Source: JAVBMV01 sp031552145
GTDB taxonomy: Bacteria > Myxococcota > Myxococcia > Myxococcales > UBA5297
Direction of reading: 5' to 3'
NCBI GenBank assembly: GCA_031552145.1
Contig: JAVBMV010000012.1
Span: 186,001-250,000 of the forward strand
DNA: 64,000 nucleotides
The translations under genes and the position numbers were made by a program. Of the stretch, positions 1 to 8,142 are shown in pieces (within the stretch, counting starts at the first letter, position 1; the number at the start of each line of letters is the position of its first letter). Below the pieces are notes generated by a model. That model had not been told where the DNA came from. It ran no database searches and saw only the letters and a program-made list of their open reading frames with translations.

Positions 1-109
1 CGTTCTCGGTAAAGCAGCGCGCGGCGAAGCGCTCCCCCTGCGGGCCGCTCAAGATGCGCCCGATGCGCTCAACCTGGGAAATATCGAGGCCGACGCCGAG
101 GATCGCCAT
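1..109 (-). CDS. acpS: Holo-[acyl-carrier-protein] synthase AcpS (N-terminal part)
   Basis: Only the first 36 codons lie in the window; the rest is beyond the left edge. The reverse strand from 109 reads MAILGVGLDISQVERIGRIL, the hallmark AcpS N-terminus with the metal-binding Asp of the GxDI motif. AcpS transfers 4'-phosphopantetheine from CoA to the serine of apo-ACP. It follows pdxJ on the same strand with a 16-bp gap, the pdxJ-acpS order known from enterobacteria and many other bacteria, so the two are probably co-transcribed. Confidence 0.88.
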   Translation of the reverse strand, partial: MAILGVGLDISQVERIGRILSGPQGERFAARCFTEN

Positions 110-125
110 GACTCAACCTCCAGCG

Positions 126-857
126 CTAGGCGCGCTGAGCGCCGCGCATCAGCTCCAGCATCTCCCGCACGGCGCGCTCGAATCCAACGTAGAGCGCCCG
201 CGCCACGATGGAATGGCCGATGTTCAGCTCGCTGATCGCGGCGAGCCGCGCCACGGGCTCCACGTTCTCGTAGGAGAGACCGTGCCCCGCCGCCACCTCC
301 AGCCCTATCGAGAGCGCGCCCTCGGCGCATCGCTCGAGCCGCGCGAGCTCCGTCCCGCGCTCCGCCAGGCTCTTGGCGTCGGCATAGCGCCCCGTGTGGA
401 GCTCGATCCGCTGCGCGCCGACCCGCTTCGCGGCGCGCACCTGCTCCATATCGGCGTCGATGAAGAGCGAGACCTCCATTCCCGCGGCGCAAAGCGCCCC
501 GACCGCCTTCGCGAGCGCCTCCTCTTCCCGCGCCACGTCGAGGCCGCCCTCGGTCGTCAGCTCCTGACGCTTCTCCGGCACCAACGTGCAGAGGTCGGGG
601 CGCACCCTGCAGGCGATCGCGACCATCTCCTCCGACGCGGCCATCTCGAGGTTGAGCAGCGTCTTGACGGTCTGGCGCATGAGCTCCAGATCGCGGTCCT
701 GAATATGGCGCCGATCCTCCCTCAGGTGGATCGTGATCTGTCCCGCCCCGGCGAGCTCCGCGAGGCTGGCCGCGAAGACGGGATCGGGATAGGGCACGCC
801 GCGCGCCTGGCGCACGGTGGCAACATGGTCGACATTGACTCCAAGTCTCTGTGTCAT
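126..857 (-). CDS. pdxJ: Pyridoxine 5'-phosphate synthase PdxJ
   Basis: PdxJ condenses 1-deoxy-D-xylulose 5-phosphate with 3-amino-2-oxopropyl phosphate to form pyridoxine 5'-phosphate, the last ring-forming step of the DXP-dependent vitamin B6 pathway (cytoplasmic TIM barrel). The 243-residue product has the family's usual length. It shows the N-terminal motif GVNVDHVATVRQARG, an ITIHLREDRRHI strand and the C-terminal ELNIGHSIVARAL phosphate-binding segment. acpS follows closely downstream. The start codon at 857 lies at the edge of a 107-bp sequence that recurs at 3603-3709, so the region just upstream of pdxJ was remodelled by a duplication and its native promoter may have been altered. 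Confidence 0.96.
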   Translation of the reverse strand: MTQRLGVNVDHVATVRQARGVPYPDPVFAASLAELAGAGQITIHLREDRRHIQDRDLELMRQTVKTLLNLEMAASEEMVAIACRVRPDLCTLVPEKRQELTTEGGLDVAREEEALAKAVGALCAAGMEVSLFIDADMEQVRAAKRVGAQRIELHTGRYADAKSLAERGTELARLERCAEGALSIGLEVAAGHGLSYENVEPVARLAAISELNIGHSIVARALYVGFERAVREMLELMRGAQRA

Positions 858-956
858 GGCACTCTTCTAGAACGAGCAGGTCAGCTTTCGGAAGAGGAGA
901 TCGCGCTCGGCCGCCTCGGCGCTTCCCCGGGGCGTGTCGAAGGCCAGGATGAAGCC
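850..956. repeat. Direct repeat copy 1 (107 bp, partner at 3603-3709)
   Basis: Positions 850-956 match 3603-3709 with three mismatches, offset 2,753 bp. The repeat includes the first codons of pdxJ and the last ~28 codons plus stop of the lipoprotein gene at 3620-4996. The two copies flank the Ig-like lipoprotein gene as a direct repeat. Confidence 0.9.
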
Positions 957-1136
957 AATGGCTTGCACGCACGCCTGAGCTGCCACCGCGATGACCGTCC
1001 CAGTCTCATCCGCTAGGCTCTCCCCCCTCTTCTCAGAAGCTCATAAGAACGATTACGAGCCGACGCGCCGTCTGCGAAGAGGCGCCGCGCGCGGAAGAAG
1101 ATAAGAGAGAAGAATCGCGGCACGCGCTGGAGACAT
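867..1136 (-). pseudogene. Decayed, internally deleted copy of the 3620-4996 lipoprotein gene
   Basis: Both ends of the intact gene at 3620-4996 are recognisable here and the middle is missing. The 3' end (867 to about 956) still encodes the same C-terminus, finishing LLFRKLTCSF before a stop. The 5' end (about 1108-1156) matches 4968-5016 at roughly 44 of 49 bases and keeps the start and signal-peptide beginning MSPARAAILL. About 1.1 kb of the interior is gone, the two remnants lie in different frames, and the 5' frame soon hits a stop. No functional product is expected. Confidence 0.8.
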
Positions 1137-1187
1137 GTTGAGTCGGTGGTTCGGCCTATTTTTTCGATGTTGCCGCAGGGCGGGAGA

Positions 1188-1216
1188 TTGACAGCGTATC
1201 GAGGGGCCCATAAAGA
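1188..1216 (+). promoter_or_regulatory. Candidate sigma-70-type promoter of the Ig-like lipoprotein gene
   Basis: A perfect -35 hexamer TTGACA (1188-1193) is followed after 17 bp by TAAAGA (1211-1216), a weak -10 match. Transcription would begin near 1223, giving a ~30-nt leader before the ATG at 1252. This argues against an upstream GTG start at 1222. Confidence 0.5.
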
Positions 1217-1251
1217 AGATCGTGGTGACTTCACCAGCAAAGGATATGAGT

Positions 1252-3582
1252 ATGATTCGTCACGAGATCGTTGCCAGTACACGTCACTTGCTACTGGGGG
1301 CTACCTTGTCGCTCGCGGCGGCGGCTCTCTCCCTCACAACGGGTTGCGCTGGACCTGGGGACGACCCCGAAGCCATATCTAGCTTCTCCATTTCCGCGAC
1401 GCCGAGCCTCGTGCCCTTCGACCAGGACACCACCCAACTCATTATCATCGCCAGGCAAGATGGAGTTCCGGGCCAAGGCGTCGTGACGCTCTCAACCGCG
1501 CGCGGTTCGCTGGCGGAGTTCGGACTCTCGACGACGATTACCCTGGTCAACGGCGCCGCAAATATCAATTACCACTGCGACAGAGCGACCGACCCGGCCT
1601 GCACGGGACGCCAACTCATCAACGGGAAATGGAACGGAAAGACCGCACTCGGCATCATCGAGTTTCTGTCGGAGCACGGCTCGGGTGACCCTGATGGCGG
1701 CGTGGATGGTGGCGACACAGGCGTGGATGGTGGCGACGCTGGCAAGGATACGGGCGACACAGGTAACGGCGAGGACGCACCACTTTCCCTCGTAGCTGCT
1801 AAACAGTCTGTCTGCGTTGGACTCGGCGAGCGGGTTGACCTCGAAGCGAAGCTCACCGATGGGGCAGCGGGCGCCGCTGTCGCGGGGGCCACTCTCACCT
1901 TCACGACGGACAAGGGGGCTTTCGTCTCAGAGGACGGCAACGTGGAGAGCGTTCAGACTGTGACCGGTTCGGACGGCCTGGCGACTGCAGTGTGGGTCTC
2001 GGACGGAATGGAGTCGGGCGATGTCGCGACCATCACTGTGTCGGATGCTGCGGGGAACAGCGACTCCGTCCAGATAAATGCAGCGGACGTAAAGGGCATC
2101 TCCTGGGTCAAGACTAGCTGCGGCGCCGATAGCTCCTGTGTCCTGATGGGCGTGAAGCGCTCCGGGTACCATGAGACGGCGGAGTTCCAGTTCAAGATCG
2201 TCAATAACGCCGACAAGCCAGTGGCGGGCATCCCCGTCACGTTTGGCCTCCTACCACAAATGTTCTCTGGCGTGACGGTCAACTCCTCGGCCATCTCCGA
2301 CGCCCAGGGCATCGTCAAGGCCCTCGTCGCGACAGGTTCCACTGTTGGCTCCTTCACCGTAGAGGCAAGGATCGAAGCCCTGGGGCTCTCCGCCACCAGC
2401 CCTGCAATGGGAATAACGGGGTCGAAGCCGACCAACGGCGGCAACCTGAGGCTGACCTGCGAAAAATACACGCTCCCAGTCCTCGAGACCAACTCGCCAC
2501 CTGCAGCCTACACGACGAAATGCACCGTCGAGGTGACCGACCGCTATCAGAACCCGGTCGGTACGGGAACAACGGTAAAATTCTGGGCCGAGGCTGGGAC
2601 GATTCCGGCGACGGCCCAGCTCAAGGCCTTCGATCCCAGAAACCCCACAGATGTAAACGTCGGGAAGGCGACGGTCGAGTTCAGAACGACGCCGAACTTG
2701 CCTGGAGACTTCGCCCCACTGCCCGCCGATCCGGACCAGTACCCCGTCCCGCGTGAGGCCGAGCCCTCTGTCTTCGAGGGAGGCCAGGTCAAGAACCCTC
2801 GCGATATGTTTGTGACCATAATGGTGAGCATCGCTGGCGGCGAGGAGAAATTTATCGACGCCAACGCTAATGGCACCTGGGACGAAGGAGAACAATTCTT
2901 CGACCAGGGCGAACCATTTGTCGACATGAACGACGACAACAAGCACGACAGCTTCGAGGAGTTTGACGACGCCGACGCCGACGGCGTGTGGGATAAGCCC
3001 AGCGGCTTCTGGGACGCGAACACCACTATCTGGACGCAGACCCGAGTGCTCTATTCCGGTTATGTCACGCCAAGCTCGCTCGTGGAAACCGACTATTCAC
3101 ACGGCGAGGCGATAGGAGCGACGACTATCGGCTCCTCCGCCCAATTCGGAACTGTTGGAGTAGGAAGTACAAAAGACATCTATGTGGTGCTCGTCGACAA
3201 GTTCTTGAACCGTCTGGCTCCGACATCCTCGCTGGCGGTGAAGAAGACCGGCCAGAAGGGCACCATTAGCCTAGTCACGAATCTTATCGCAGAGAATGGC
3301 TACGGCTTCGGCTGGGTGTTGCAGCTCGTCGACGCCACGGACTACAGCAAACCGTGCAACATCGAGGGCATCACGACGCCCATCTGCGCAGAGATCGGCA
3401 TCTTTGGGAAGAAGGGCACCAGCGCGGCGCCCTGGATACCAACATTCGCAACCGCGCGAGTCGAGGCTCCAAAGACGACCTCCGGCACCGGTGGTATCGA
3501 AGCCAACACCGTTGAGCTCACTGTTACGCAAGGGACCCTGAAGACCACCTTCGCAATAGGGAGCGGCCAGGTCCAATACTAG
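1252..3582 (+). CDS. Large Ig-like-domain lipoprotein with Ca-binding-like Asp loops
   Basis: The 776-residue product begins with a lipoprotein signal (MIRHEIVASTRHLLLGATLS, then a hydrophobic run to the lipobox LTTGC), so it should be anchored in the envelope, probably exposed. The ATG at 1252 is preceded by AAAGG with 8-nt spacing. After an N-terminal beta-rich part comes a Gly-Asp linker (about residues 150-180). Bacterial Ig-like domains of the invasin/Big_1 type follow, with phrases such as GATLTFTTDKG and GTTVKFWAEAGT. Around residues 535-585 are three acidic loops (DANANGTWDEGE, DMNDDNKHD, DADADGVWDKPSG) resembling EF-hand or dockerin calcium loops. Third codon positions look less GC-biased by eye than in the neighbours. 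The gene sits between two copies of a direct repeat, suggesting late arrival. Its ligand is unknown. Confidence 0.85.
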   Translation: MIRHEIVASTRHLLLGATLSLAAAALSLTTGCAGPGDDPEAISSFSISATPSLVPFDQDTTQLIIIARQDGVPGQGVVTLSTARGSLAEFGLSTTITLVNGAANINYHCDRATDPACTGRQLINGKWNGKTALGIIEFLSEHGSGDPDGGVDGGDTGVDGGDAGKDTGDTGNGEDAPLSLVAAKQSVCVGLGERVDLEAKLTDGAAGAAVAGATLTFTTDKGAFVSEDGNVESVQTVTGSDGLATAVWVSDGMESGDVATITVSDAAGNSDSVQINAADVKGISWVKTSCGADSSCVLMGVKRSGYHETAEFQFKIVNNADKPVAGIPVTFGLLPQMFSGVTVNSSAISDAQGIVKALVATGSTVGSFTVEARIEALGLSATSPAMGITGSKPTNGGNLRLTCEKYTLPVLETNSPPAAYTTKCTVEVTDRYQNPVGTGTTVKFWAEAGTIPATAQLKAFDPRNPTDVNVGKATVEFRTTPNLPGDFAPLPADPDQYPVPREAEPSVFEGGQVKNPRDMFVTIMVSIAGGEEKFIDANANGTWDEGEQFFDQGEPFVDMNDDNKHDSFEEFDDADADGVWDKPSGFWDANTTIWTQTRVLYSGYVTPSSLVETDYSHGEAIGATTIGSSAQFGTVGVGSTKDIYVVLVDKFLNRLAPTSSLAVKKTGQKGTISLVTNLIAENGYGFGWVLQLVDATDYSKPCNIEGITTPICAEIGIFGKKGTSAAPWIPTFATARVEAPKTTSGTGGIEANTVELTVTQGTLKTTFAIGSGQVQY

Positions 3583-3602
3583 ACGTCGCCACACTCTGTA
3601 CT

Positions 3603-3709
3603 TGTGTCATGGCACTCTTCTAGAACGAGCAGGTGATCTTTCGGAAGAGGAGATCACGCTCGGCCGCCTCGGCGCTTCCCCGGGGCGTGTCGAAGGCCAG
3701 GATGAAGCC
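3603..3709. repeat. Direct repeat copy 2 (107 bp, partner at 850-956)
   Basis: This is the second copy of the repeat described at 850. It overlaps the 3' end of the intact lipoprotein gene. Just beyond that gene it carries an orphan copy of the first codons of pdxJ (CAT at 3608-3610 on the plus strand), which shows that the duplicated unit ran from the lipoprotein gene into pdxJ. Confidence 0.9.
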
Positions 3710-4996
3710 CTGTCCCTCTCTACTGGCTTCGATGGCGACTCCTCGGACGCTTCCCACCTCGGCGGCGAGGGCATCCTCCTCCTCACCTCGAAGTTCGAGG
3801 AAGGGCGCCGAGCCGTCGACGAAGAGGCGCAGCCAGAGGCGCCCGGCACCATCGACGAAGGCGAGAGCGCCGATCCCGCCGTTGTAGGCGACATCGAACC
3901 GCCCCGCGCCAAGTGACGCGGCGGAGAAGGGGCGCGGCCCGGCGCGGAGCGCACCCGAGCCCGCTGCTACCCACACGAGTTGAGCGCCCACCTCGGGCGC
4001 CGAGTAGGCGACGAGCCGCTCTTCATCGCCGAGCGCCAGCCTGCAGGCGAAACCTCCGCTCTTGGCCAGGTTGCTGGCGATCACCAGCGGGCCGGAGGAG
4101 CCGCTCGGCTCGAGTCTGGGCCCGAAAGGCTCCGCTCCCTCCGCGCGCTCGTACAGGGAGAGCGTGGCGCGCCCGCCGCTGACATCGACGCCGCAGAGCG
4201 CCCCCTCCTCGCTACCGTCCACGAGCCTCCAGGCCACACCCCAGCGGTCATCCGCTCCCAAAGCCGACGCGAGCGGCTGGCTTACCGAGCGCTGAGAGCC
4301 GTCGCGGTCGAAGGTGACAGCCCGCACTTGTTCAGGCGCCTCGTTCAGCTCCTCCTGCTGCCCCACGCCGACGAGGAGGGCTCCTTCGCGCGTGATCGTC
4401 GCGGCCAGTGGGAGCAGATAGACCGAAGCGGTGTGCGTCACGCCTCCCCCCTCCGAGAAGAAGATGCCGTGGGAAGAGCCCTTGCGCACGCCGGCGAGGA
4501 AAATGTCGCGCTCCAACCAACTCAAGCTGGTGGGCGAGAAGCCGTCAGTGGCGGGGTCGAAGCTGGGTTGGAGAGCCGCTTGCTCCATCTCGACGCGCCC
4601 CATCTCGACGCGCACTACCTCGGTCGCGTGGAGCCCCGTGCCGCCGTAGCTGACCACGGCAGCGAGGTGCGTCGAGGAGATCGCCAAGTCGACGAGCGAG
4701 AGGTCTGGTCTCTGGGGGTCGTAGCGCTTGAGCGTTTGGAGCTCGCAGTGGAGCGCGCTAGCGTCTGGCAAGCCGCCCACATCCTCGGGGGCACCGCCAC
4801 CATCCGCATCCGCGGCGTCAACCGAGCCGTCCCCGCCAGCGTCATCGCCCCCCACGTCGCGGAGCGCGACGTCACGATCACCCTCTCCAGCATCCTCGAT
4901 GCCTCCGTCCCAAGGAGCGGGAAAGGGGTAGAGCCTGTCGGCGCAAGCCGCGCAGAGAAGAGTAGCTAGAAGAATCGCGGCACGCGCAGAAGACAT
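3620..4996 (-). CDS. Lipoprotein of unknown function with Asp-rich linker
   Basis: The 458-residue product starts MSSARAAILLATLLCAACAD, a signal peptide with lipobox LCAAC, and is predicted to be a lipoprotein. A Gly/Asp/Ala-rich linker covers about residues 30-80 and separates the lipid anchor from the rest. The remaining ~370 residues show repeated beta-strand-like segments with small-residue turns and could be a beta-propeller, but I do not recognise the family. I chose the ATG at 4996 because it places the signal peptide at the N-terminus; an open frame further upstream carries no plausible signal. The ancestral neighbour was pdxJ, as shown by the duplicated fragments at 850-956 and 1108-1156. 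Confidence 0.75.
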   Translation of the reverse strand: MSSARAAILLATLLCAACADRLYPFPAPWDGGIEDAGEGDRDVALRDVGGDDAGGDGSVDAADADGGGAPEDVGGLPDASALHCELQTLKRYDPQRPDLSLVDLAISSTHLAAVVSYGGTGLHATEVVRVEMGRVEMEQAALQPSFDPATDGFSPTSLSWLERDIFLAGVRKGSSHGIFFSEGGGVTHTASVYLLPLAATITREGALLVGVGQQEELNEAPEQVRAVTFDRDGSQRSVSQPLASALGADDRWGVAWRLVDGSEEGALCGVDVSGGRATLSLYERAEGAEPFGPRLEPSGSSGPLVIASNLAKSGGFACRLALGDEERLVAYSAPEVGAQLVWVAAGSGALRAGPRPFSAASLGAGRFDVAYNGGIGALAFVDGAGRLWLRLFVDGSAPFLELRGEEEDALAAEVGSVRGVAIEASREGQGFILAFDTPRGSAEAAERDLLFRKITCSF

Positions 4997-5117
4997 GGTG
5001 AGTCGTGGGTTCGGCCCTGTTCTGATGCTACCACGAATAGAGCGTAAGGGTGCCGCTTGCCGCGCCCTTGCATGCCTTCGCCACGGCCACCAGACGAATC
5101 GGTGCCTCAACGCCAAC

Positions 5118-5149
5118 CGGAAAGGGCGCAGCAAGCGGCGCCCTTTCCG
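5118..5149 (-). terminator. Hairpin downstream of pepD
   Basis: A perfect 12-bp stem (CGGAAAGGGCGC at 5118-5129 and its complement at 5138-5149) with an 8-nt loop lies 7 bp beyond the pepD stop. No U-tract follows on the minus strand, so it may end transcription only partly or protect the mRNA 3' end. Confidence 0.6.
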
Positions 5150-5156
5150 TTCGCTG

Positions 5157-6608
5157 TTAGAAGGTCTCGAGCATCCGGACCAGATACTTCCAGAAGTTGG
5201 CCACTGACGGAACGTTGACGCGCTCATCTGGAGAGTGGGCGCCTACGATGGTGGGGCCGAAGGAGATCATCTCCATCTTGGGGTACTTCTCGCCGATGAG
5301 CCCGCACTCGAGGCCCGCGTGGACAGCCTTGATCAGCGGCTCCTTACCGAAGAGCTCGGCGTGGGAGCGCTTTGCGCTCTTCAGCAGCTCGGAGCCCAGG
5401 TTGGGCTTCCAGCCCGGGTAGCCGGCGCTCTGCTCGACCTTGAAGCCAGCCAACTGACAGAGCCCCGCCACCATCGCTCCGACATCCTTCTTCGCCGAGT
5501 CGATGGAGCTGCGGTGGCTCATCGAGACCACCAACTCGTCACCCCGGGTCTCAATGATGCCGAGGTTGGAGGAGGTCTGCACAAGTCCCTCGATGTCCGG
5601 GGTCATCGCCAGCATGCCATGCACACCGACATGGAGAAACTGCAGCGCGATGGCGCACTCTTCAGCCTGGAAGACCTTCCCCTGGTCGCCCTGAAGCGGC
5701 TCGAGCTGTAGTACGACGCCGGGATCGGCGATGCCCAGCTCGGCGCGGAGGTCGGACTGGAGCTTCTCCAGCTCGCCCTTGATGGCCGCCTCGCTCGCCT
5801 TATCGAAGTAGATTGTCGCGAAGGCCTCGCGCGGGATGGCGTTGCGCTTGCTGCCGCCATCGAGCGCCGCGATTTCGATCTTGTGCGACGCGACCAGCTT
5901 GCGCAGCAGGCGCGCCAAGAGCTTGATGGCGTTGCCACGTCCCGTATGGATGTCGAGGCCGGAGTGCCCGCCCTTCAGCCCCGTCACCTTGACCCGATAG
6001 GCGCTCTTGCTCGCGCCCGGCGCCACGCGCCGCATCGCCTTCACCGCCACCGAGTCCATGCCGCCGGCGCAGCCGATGTAGACGGCCCCCTCCTCCTCGG
6101 TGTCGAGGTTGAGCATCTTGTTGCCCTTGAGCAGGTCGGGAGAGAGGCCGAAGGCGCCGGTCATTCCCGTCTCTTCGTCGATGGTGAAGAGCATCTCGAG
6201 GGGACCGTGCTTCACCTCCTTGCTCTCCATCACGGCGAGCGCCGCCGCCGCGCCGATGCCGTTGTCGGCGCCCAGCGTCGTGCCCGTGGCCTTCATCCAC
6301 TCACCCTCGAGCTGGAGCTTGAGGCCATCCTTCGTAAAGTCGTGCTGGGTGCCCTCGTTCTTCTCGCAGACCATATCGACGTGCCCCTGCAGCACGATGA
6401 CGGGGCTCTTCTCCCTGCCCGGCGTCGCCGCCTTCCTGACCAGGACGTTCCCAACCTGATCCTGAACGCACTCGAGACCGAGTCGCTTGGCCTGCTCGAC
6501 GACATACTGGCACGCCGCGGCCTCATTCTTCGAGCCGCGCGGTATGGCGGAGAGTGCGATGAAGTGCTTCCACAGAAGGGCTGGTTCCAAGTTTTCCAGA
6601 CGGCTCAT
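5157..6608 (-). CDS. pepD: Cytosol non-specific dipeptidase / aminoacyl-histidine dipeptidase (M20)
   Basis: This zinc dipeptidase hydrolyses Xaa-His and other unblocked dipeptides. The 483-residue product is close to the length of E. coli PepD. It shows the M20 metal-site motifs in order: VLQGHVDMVCEKN (HxD), GADNGIGAAAALA, DEETGMTGAFGL (catalytic and metal-binding Glu pair) and LNLDTEEEGAVYIGCAGG, with a dimerisation lid in the middle and a C-terminal His segment (KAVHAGLECGL). The ATG at 6608 is preceded by GGAG at good spacing; the open frame continues upstream but resembles nothing there. A strong hairpin follows the stop, so it is probably monocistronic. Confidence 0.93.
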   Translation of the reverse strand: MSRLENLEPALLWKHFIALSAIPRGSKNEAAACQYVVEQAKRLGLECVQDQVGNVLVRKAATPGREKSPVIVLQGHVDMVCEKNEGTQHDFTKDGLKLQLEGEWMKATGTTLGADNGIGAAAALAVMESKEVKHGPLEMLFTIDEETGMTGAFGLSPDLLKGNKMLNLDTEEEGAVYIGCAGGMDSVAVKAMRRVAPGASKSAYRVKVTGLKGGHSGLDIHTGRGNAIKLLARLLRKLVASHKIEIAALDGGSKRNAIPREAFATIYFDKASEAAIKGELEKLQSDLRAELGIADPGVVLQLEPLQGDQGKVFQAEECAIALQFLHVGVHGMLAMTPDIEGLVQTSSNLGIIETRGDELVVSMSHRSSIDSAKKDVGAMVAGLCQLAGFKVEQSAGYPGWKPNLGSELLKSAKRSHAELFGKEPLIKAVHAGLECGLIGEKYPKMEMISFGPTIVGAHSPDERVNVPSVANFWKYLVRMLETF

Positions 6609-6776
6609 TTCGATCTCCGTGGGTTGCGGGGCCAACGCGCGGCCCCGGGCAGGTGGGAATCTGATGCTTCTATCACGAGAGCGTCTCGCCGCGGCCAACT
6701 GTTTCGGGCTCGACAAGCGCCGCCGCGTGAGCGACGCTCTACTCACTCAATAGCGGATCCGGAGCGGGGATATCGG

Positions 6777-7148
6777 ATGGGCAGAACACTTCTGGTAGTC
6801 GACGACGAACCTGAGATCGGACGGCTCTTCGCGAGAATGCTCGCAGCGCATTTCGAACGAATCGCCGTTGCCACCGAGGCGCGCGAAGCCCTGGATGCGC
6901 TGGAGAGAAGCGAGATCACTCACCTGATCTGCGATCTGCGCCTGGGCGGAGAAGACGGCGAGGCTCTGCTCGCTGGCCTCAAGGAGCGCTTTCCCGCGCT
7001 CGAGGAGCTGCTCGTCTTCACCGGCGACCGCGAAGCGATCAGGGAGCGCTCTATCGCCGGCGCGACGGCCTTCTATTTGAAGCCTGACGACTTCGACGCG
7101 CTCATCGCGCGATTGAGGACCCCGCTGGCGGCGCAGGGCCGAAAGTGA
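6777..7148 (+). CDS. Single-domain response regulator (receiver only)
   Basis: The 123-residue protein is one CheY-like receiver domain without an output domain. It begins MGRTLLVVDDEPEIG, with the acidic pair that binds Mg2+. It has an Asp phosphoacceptor in LICDLRLGG, the switch Thr in VFTGD and the conserved Lys in FYLKPDD. It probably relays phosphate in a signalling chain or acts by protein-protein contact; no kinase is adjacent. A GGGGA motif lies 6 nt before the ATG. It begins 168 bp from the divergent pepD start. Confidence 0.88.
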   Translation: MGRTLLVVDDEPEIGRLFARMLAAHFERIAVATEAREALDALERSEITHLICDLRLGGEDGEALLAGLKERFPALEELLVFTGDREAIRERSIAGATAFYLKPDDFDALIARLRTPLAAQGRK

Positions 7149-7161
7149 CAAGCTCAGGCGC

Positions 7162-7503
7162 ATGAACGGCGAGGAGAAGGATGGCCCTTCCAACGAGCGT
7201 GACCTGATTTACATCGGCGGCGCGACCGAGCGAGGCGATGCCTATCAGATTCTGAGAGCCACCCGACAGGGGCTCGAGGTGGGAGAGCTTCGCCCCACCA
7301 AAGAGGGCGAGCCCGTCCAGGGAGAGCTTGTCCGGCTCACGAAGCTGCCCCAAAGCGACCGCCTCTTCGAGGCCGAGGTGCTGCTTCCCGATCCGCGCGA
7401 TAAACGCCACGGCCACGGCCCACCCCAGGTCGCGACCGAGGCTTGGCGCAACAACTGGGAGGCGATCTTCGGGTCGCGGACAAAGACGGAGCTCCCCAAC
7501 TGA
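7162..7503 (+). CDS. Small conserved-looking protein of unknown function
   Basis: The 113-residue soluble protein has no signal peptide or membrane segment. It starts MNGEEKDGPSNERDLIYIGG and contains strands around ILRATRQGLEVGELRP and FEAEVLLPDP. The tail has a WRNNWEAIFG segment. It starts 13 bp after the receiver gene and 24 bp before the TetR gene on the same strand, so the three may share a transcript. I do not recognise the family. Codon use matches the neighbours, which supports it being a real gene. Confidence 0.65.
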   Translation: MNGEEKDGPSNERDLIYIGGATERGDAYQILRATRQGLEVGELRPTKEGEPVQGELVRLTKLPQSDRLFEAEVLLPDPRDKRHGHGPPQVATEAWRNNWEAIFGSRTKTELPN

Positions 7504-7527
7504 CCGGTGCTCCACGGAAGCCAAGGC

Positions 7528-8136
7528 ATGGCCCGCACCCGAGAAGTCTCCGACAACCAGATTCTAGACTCGGCGAGGGCACTCTTCCTCGCCCATGGCT
7601 TCAGCGCCTCGACCATCGCCATCGCCCAGAAGGCGGGCGTCTCCGAGGCGCTCCTCTTCAAGCGCTTCGGCTCCAAAGAACGGCTCTTCGCCTATGCGCT
7701 TGGCACCTGCGAGCCGCCGAGCTTCCTGGATCGCATGGGCGAGCTCGAAGCGATCGAAGATCCGAAGGCCGCGCTCCGCGCGCTCTTGCGATGGGTCCTC
7801 GGCTACTTCTCCAAGGTAATGCCCCAGCTGGTAGCGCTCCAGTCTCGCGGCTACGCCTATGACTCAGGGCTTCCCGGCGACTCCAACCCCCGCGACATCA
7901 GCAAACAATTGATTGAATGGATCGCGCGCTACCTCGAGCGCGAGGTGGCGCGCGGCAGAATGCGGAGCCCCGATCGATGGTTCGCCGCCCGAATTATCCT
8001 GGGAACCATCTCAAACCATGTCTTCTTCACGACTACCGGGCAGGAGGGGATGGCGATGGAGGCGGAGCCCTTCATCGAGGGCTTCGCCGCGCTGCTCTGG
8101 GAGGGGATGGCTCCCCCTCCCCTCCGCTCGAAGTGA
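7528..8136 (+). CDS. TetR/AcrR-family transcriptional regulator
   Basis: The 202-residue product has an N-terminal TetR helix-turn-helix (residues about 10-55, including GVSEALLFKRFGSKERLF) and a helical ligand-binding C-terminus. Proteins of this type usually repress efflux genes until a ligand binds. Its stop lies 6 bp from the stop of the convergent RND pump operon, the usual proximity for a local regulator. A GTGAGT-ATTC-ACTCAC palindrome at 13734-13749 in front of that operon is the likely operator (inference). The ATG at 7528 gives a normal TetR N-terminus; a GTG seven codons upstream is less likely. Confidence 0.9.
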   Translation: MARTREVSDNQILDSARALFLAHGFSASTIAIAQKAGVSEALLFKRFGSKERLFAYALGTCEPPSFLDRMGELEAIEDPKAALRALLRWVLGYFSKVMPQLVALQSRGYAYDSGLPGDSNPRDISKQLIEWIARYLEREVARGRMRSPDRWFAARIILGTISNHVFFTTTGQEGMAMEAEPFIEGFAALLWEGMAPPPLRSK

Positions 8137-8142
8137 GCGCGC

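Noticed and set aside
1222..1251. Upstream GTG start for the Ig-like lipoprotein
   Set aside because: It has no ribosome site and lies at about the predicted transcription start; the ATG at 1252 has AAAGG at 8 nt and begins the signal peptide directly.
1013..1282. Small minus-strand open frame upstream of pdxJ
   Set aside because: It crosses the degraded duplicate of the lipoprotein gene in a different frame from both remnants and has no family resemblance.
1690..1765. Tandem GGTGGCGAC-type repeats as a possible CRISPR or minisatellite
   Set aside because: The units are short, imperfect and in frame, and encode the Gly-Asp linker of the Ig-like lipoprotein; there are no spacers.
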